Shown here: one piece after another, positions 5,893 to 9,248 of the stretch
Numbering within the stretch: position 1 is the first letter of the stretch
Layout: each line of letters begins with the position of its first letter
NCBI GenBank assembly: GCA_029571425.1
Contig: JAKPSR010000307.1
Span: forward strand, 1-9,248
Length of the DNA stretch: 9,248 nt
Direction: 5' to 3'
DNA from: Spirochaetota bacterium
GTDB taxonomy: Bacteria > Spirochaetota > Spirochaetia > Treponematales > Treponemataceae
The notes under the pieces: generated by a model
Seen by the model: only the letters and a program-made list of their open reading frames with translations
Told to the model about the DNA's origin: nothing
The model's database searches: none
Program-made: the position numbers and the translations under genes

Positions 5893-8768
5893 CCTATCCT
5901 TCCTTTTGATTCCCCGAAGCCGCGCCTTTTCTGCGCGCCCCAACCGGTCGCCCCGCGCATGGCGCCGACCATCCCGGTGACGCGAAAGAGCGAGACGAGT
6001 TGCCGAAAGCCGAGCGTTTCCAGTATCGACCAGGCGAGGAGGAGCAACCGGTCGCGGAGGGGAAAAAGCGGCCCCGACCGGTCAGACATGTAGAGAGAGC
6101 CCGCCGTGAGCGTGAAGCCAAGGAGGGCGTTTGAGACGAGGACGAGCGAGAGCACGCCCGGCGCGACGACGCGGAGGGCGACGCCAAGCGCGAGCAGCGG
6201 GAGGGCGACGGCCTCGAGCCAGGGCCCTACCGTCTCGACGAATAAATAATAAGGAAAGCCGAGGACGCCGGGCGCCCCGTAGCGGGGGTTGAAGGCCATG
6301 CGCCGATGGAAGAAGAGGATGTCGACGAGTCCCCGTTGCCACCGGTCTCGCTGCCTCTTGAGGCTGGCGAGGTCCGAGGGTACCTCGGTCCAGCACCGGG
6401 CGTCGGGGCAGTAGGTGATCAGCGGCCGTTCGCCGCGCTCTCGCGCCTGACGCGCGAGGCGCACGACGAGTTCCATATCCTCGCCGACGGTGTCTTTCTC
6501 GTACCGTCCCCGGCTCGTCAGGTAACCCGCGGCCTCGATCACCTCGCGCCGCCTGAAGACCCCGAAGGCTCCCGAGATGATCATGAGGGAACCAATCGCG
6601 GACCATCCCACGCGGCCGTTCATGAAGGAGCGGAGGTACTCCGCCGTTTGCAGGAGCGGTAAAGGCGACCGGGGTACGCGTCGTTCGAGGATGGCGCCCC
6701 GGTCGACGGCGCATCCGTTCGCCGGGAGGATGTTCCCCCCCGAGGCGGAAACCGGGCGATCCTCGTCGAGGAAGGCGGACGCGAGCTTGAGGAGGGAATC
6801 CCCCTCGATGAGACTGTCCGAGTCTATGCCGAGGATGTACTCCTTTCGCGCCGCGTTGATCCCGGCGTTCAGCGAGTCGGCCTTTCCGCCGTTGATCTTA
6901 TCGACGACGACCAAGGCGGGTACCCGCGGGTTCGCGTAGACGCCGCGCACGGGCTGCGTGCGCAGAAGCTCGGGATAGTCCGCGTCGCGCCGCTCGAGGC
7001 TAAATCGCGAGACGAGGCGCGAGAGGGTAAGGTCGTCCGAACCGTCGTTGACGACGATCACCTCGAAGTCGGGGTAATTCACGGTTAGCAGCGACTCGAC
7101 GCTCGCGACGATCGACTTCTCCTCGCGGAACGCGGGCGCGATGATCGAGATTGCGGGAAGGACGTTCTTCTGGAAGAGGAACTCGCGGCTTTTCGCCGCG
7201 TACGCGCGCGCGAGGATTGCCGCGCGGCGGAGCCCAACGAAGAAGAGAAGTCCGAGGAAGATGTTAACCGCGAGTGAGTAGAGGCCGAAGAGGACGAGAT
7301 ACCGGTTAAGCGCGGCCACGGCGGCGTCGAATGGCGCGGCGCCGCGTGCGAAGGCGGCGAGGACTAGCGCCGGATAGGGGGCGAGGGAGAACGCGGCGAG
7401 CGCGGCGAGCGGCGCTCGCGGGATCGACTCCCTTTTTTTGTCGACGCGAGCGACGGGGAGGGGACGGCGCGACAACCCGAGTTTCTGGAGTACCGTGTCC
7501 TTTAGGTGAATGCGGAACTCCTCGATCGGTGCCGCCTGGTCGGCGAGGGCGCGCGAGAGGATCGAGACTAGGCGGTTCTCGATCGCGCGGTCGTGGTTCG
7601 CGTTCAGGAAGGCGATCAGGGCGCCGACGCGGCCGGACATGACGAGGCGGGCGATGACGGTTTCGTAGCGCGCGCCGCCCGGCTCGGCGAGGCGCGGGAG
7701 GAAATACTCGAAGCGCGACTCGAAGACCTCGGAGAGTATCTCCCGCGTCGCGGGATCTGCGCCGAGGCGGTCGAGCCCGTCGAGGAACAGGAATACCGGG
7801 GCCGAAGAAACCGCGCGAGAGAGGGCGCGGACGGCGATCTCGCGGTCTGATCCGGAGCGCGCGTGCGAGAGGAGGGCGCGCGCGGCGCGCTCGTCCGCCC
7901 GCGATCCAAGCGCCTCGATGGCCGATCGCCGGATCGAAGGATCAGGATCCCCGAGGTAGTCGGCTGGGTCCAGCGTCTCGGGATAGGACTCGGCAAGACG
8001 GGCGAAGGACTCGCGGCGCGCGGTCAGGTCAACCGAGGGATCGCCGAAGATGGCGGCGAGGTAGTCGGCGAATACCCGGTACGGGGCGATGCGGGCGAAT
8101 TCCAGGATCAGGGAGACGATCTCTTTCTCGCGTCTCCGCTCGAGCTCGGGGAAGTACGCGGTGAAGGATGAGGGAAATGAGAGGAGAAGGCCGGTCGCGC
8201 GCGCGATATACTCGCCCGAGCTCCCCTTCAGCGAGTCGACGATCTCGGGGAGGGCCGCCGCGACCTCCTGTCTCGCCAGGGCGTGCACGATGCGGAGCCG
8301 TACCCGCTCGCATCTTTCGGACGCGAGGCGAAAGGTCAGCGCGCGCCTCGCGGCCTCGGTCTCGACGTAGCCGAGGTAGTGCGCGCCTCGCGCGCGGCGA
8401 TCGGGAGCCTTGCGTGAAAGCTCGCCGATCATGGCGAGGTCGGCGCCCGCGTCGGCGAGCCATCGAGCCACGCGCGAGCGCTCCGCGTCGTCCGGGCGGA
8501 GTGAGTCCGAGAGGATAACGTACGCGTCGAGGACGCCGATCCAGCGGCGGGAGAGAAGCCGCCTTCGCCCGCGACCTGCCCTGGCGTTCAATGACCCATC
8601 CATGATGTTGGCCAGGATGCCTTGTGCCTTGCGGACGCGGCGTCGGCGAACGCGAGCGCGCGCCCCTTGAGCGAGGTACGCGGCCGTCGCCCAGGCGGCG
8701 ATGGCCGCGATCAGCATCGCGGCGATGTTGATCGTATCGATATTAACCGCGAGAAGGTTAATCCCCAT
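5889..8768 (-). CDS. HEAT-repeat membrane glycosyltransferase, family 2 (processive type)
   Basis: This 959-residue inner-membrane protein has, in order: TM1 (about 14-34) followed by RARVRRRRVRK; a helical region 75-440 with HEAT-like repeats (clearest 'DPDPSIRRSAIEALG', 274-288); TM2-3 (about 453-475, 488-513); a GT2 domain (537-825); and TMs at about 834-862, 867-892 and 903-925. Catalytic motifs are complete: NDGSDD (574-579), GGKADSLNAG (627-636), DSDS (649-652), SGAFGVFRR (732-740), ED (763-764) and QRDRW (806-810), the pattern of processive beta-glycan synthases such as PgaC and BcsA. Positive-inside logic puts the HEAT and GT domains in the cytoplasm. No PilZ motif is seen. The ATG at 8768 overlaps the upstream gene by 11 nt with SD GAGGA 6 nt ahead; the stop overlaps the next gene (ATGA). 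Donor and product are unknown. Confidence 0.92.
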   Translation of the reverse strand: MGINLLAVNIDTINIAAMLIAAIAAWATAAYLAQGARARVRRRRVRKAQGILANIMDGSLNARAGRGRRRLLSRRWIGVLDAYVILSDSLRPDDAERSRVARWLADAGADLAMIGELSRKAPDRRARGAHYLGYVETEAARRALTFRLASERCERVRLRIVHALARQEVAAALPEIVDSLKGSSGEYIARATGLLLSFPSSFTAYFPELERRREKEIVSLILEFARIAPYRVFADYLAAIFGDPSVDLTARRESFARLAESYPETLDPADYLGDPDPSIRRSAIEALGSRADERAARALLSHARSGSDREIAVRALSRAVSSAPVFLFLDGLDRLGADPATREILSEVFESRFEYFLPRLAEPGGARYETVIARLVMSGRVGALIAFLNANHDRAIENRLVSILSRALADQAAPIEEFRIHLKDTVLQKLGLSRRPLPVARVDKKRESIPRAPLAALAAFSLAPYPALVLAAFARGAAPFDAAVAALNRYLVLFGLYSLAVNIFLGLLFFVGLRRAAILARAYAAKSREFLFQKNVLPAISIIAPAFREEKSIVASVESLLTVNYPDFEVIVVNDGSDDLTLSRLVSRFSLERRDADYPELLRTQPVRGVYANPRVPALVVVDKINGGKADSLNAGINAARKEYILGIDSDSLIEGDSLLKLASAFLDEDRPVSASGGNILPANGCAVDRGAILERRVPRSPLPLLQTAEYLRSFMNGRVGWSAIGSLMIISGAFGVFRRREVIEAAGYLTSRGRYEKDTVGEDMELVVRLARQARERGERPLITYCPDARCWTEVPSDLASLKRQRDRWQRGLVDILFFHRRMAFNPRYGAPGVLGFPYYLFVETVGPWLEAVALPLLALGVALRVVAPGVLSLVLVSNALLGFTLTAGSLYMSDRSGPLFPLRDRLLLLAWSILETLGFRQLVSLFRVTGMVGAMRGATGWGAQKRRGFGESKGRIG

Positions 8769-9248
8769 CGCCGGTCCTCAGGAGATTATCGGCGAGCCCG
8801 ACAAGCTCGGTCTTCGAGAATGGCTTTTTCAGGAAATGCACGATGCCGAGAGCGGCCGCGCGGCGAATGTACTCCTCGTCCTTGCGCCGCGAGACGAGTA
8901 TAAACGGAATCGCCCGCCCTCCCGCGAAGCGCAGGAGCCTTTCGCGAAGCTCGAACCCGCCGACGCGGGGCATCGTCGCCTCGGCGATCACGAGGTCTGG
9001 TTCCTCGCCGGGTTTGAACTCGTCGGCCCCCGCGCCGTCGGGGAGCACGCGAAGGTGGTATCCCCGAGCCTCGATCTCCGGCCTAAGGAAGCGGATATAG
9101 GTGTCGTCGGGCTCGACGAGAAGAATCCTCTTGCGAAGGATGAGCGCCTCGTCGTCCTCGGGCAGGTAGTCGCATATCTCGCCTTGGCCGGACACCTGCG
9201 CGCGCGAGAGTCGGGCGCGCAGGCTCCGATCCACGCGCGCGAAGCGGC
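8758..9248 (-). CDS. Receiver-domain protein with Glu at the phosphorylation site, 5' partial
   Basis: The frame is open to the window edge, so the N-terminus may be missing. The only in-window start is GTG at 9234 (158 aa), and too little upstream sequence remains to judge an SD. Numbering from that GTG, residues 36-152 form a CheY-like receiver: RILLVEPDD (36-44), PDLVIAEATMP (79-89), FILVS (111-115) and FLKKPFS (134-140). The conserved Thr/Ser (S115) and Lys (K137) are present, but the phospho-acceptor Asp is Glu85 and the usual acidic pair is E41-P42. It is therefore probably not phosphorylated conventionally. The preceding segment (ARVDRSLRARLSRAQVSGQ) resembles the tail of a GGDEF domain, so the complete protein could be a GGDEF-REC fusion; that is tentative. 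It overlaps the synthase gene by 11 nt, suggesting it regulates the synthase. Confidence 0.8.
   Translation of the reverse strand, partial: RFARVDRSLRARLSRAQVSGQGEICDYLPEDDEALILRKRILLVEPDDTYIRFLRPEIEARGYHLRVLPDGAGADEFKPGEEPDLVIAEATMPRVGGFELRERLLRFAGGRAIPFILVSRRKDEEYIRRAAALGIVHFLKKPFSKTELVGLADNLLRTGDGD

Noticed and set aside
5893..5943. Longer N-terminus for the barrel protein (ATG at 5943)
   Set aside because: It would add 17 charged residues before the signal peptide. The ATG at 5892 has an SD and an ATGA overlap with the upstream stop.

Overview
This 9.2-kb, GC-rich window reads like a chromosomal segment of a free-living or host-associated bacterium of the Spirochaetes type. The reasons are a DUF4954 beta-helix protein, a membrane-anchored regulator N-terminus of the 'multi-TM plus AraC' kind, and sigma70-like promoters with good SD sequences. 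That placement is an inference from gene content. No rRNA or unambiguous taxonomic marker is present.

Layout. (1) 1-471, minus: N-terminal 157 residues of a multi-span membrane protein, cut by the window edge. (2) 472-905, no protein gene: a class II tRNA-Leu(CAG) on the minus strand, its promoter, an odd terminator-like hairpin between promoter and tRNA, two near-identical intrinsic terminators, and two tandem 60-bp hairpin modules that begin with a copy of the tRNA 3' end. (3) 906-1838, minus: a two-gene operon of deoD (purine nucleoside phosphorylase) and a 74-residue single-span membrane protein. (4) 1839-1913: a compact divergent promoter region with interleaved promoters. (5) 1914-5047, plus: an operon of a 747-aa DUF4954 protein and a 295-aa galactose-mutarotase-like protein. 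(6) 5089-9248, minus, convergent with the previous operon: three overlapping genes in the order receiver-domain protein (5' end outside the window), a 959-aa HEAT-repeat/GT2 membrane glycosyltransferase, and an exported beta-barrel-like protein ending in Phe.

The most interesting unit is the last operon. It looks like a compact glycan synthesis and export module. The inner-membrane GT2 carries all processive-synthase motifs (D, DxD, ED, QxxRW), with a large predicted cytoplasmic HEAT-repeat region ahead of the catalytic domain. A small outer-membrane barrel lies downstream, and a receiver protein lies upstream in which Glu replaces the phospho-acceptor Asp. The stop/start overlaps (11 nt and 4 nt) suggest tightly coupled translation. 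A second point of interest is the tRNA-Leu neighbourhood, where the promoter, the hairpin and the duplicated 3' end are hard to explain as a plain tRNA gene.
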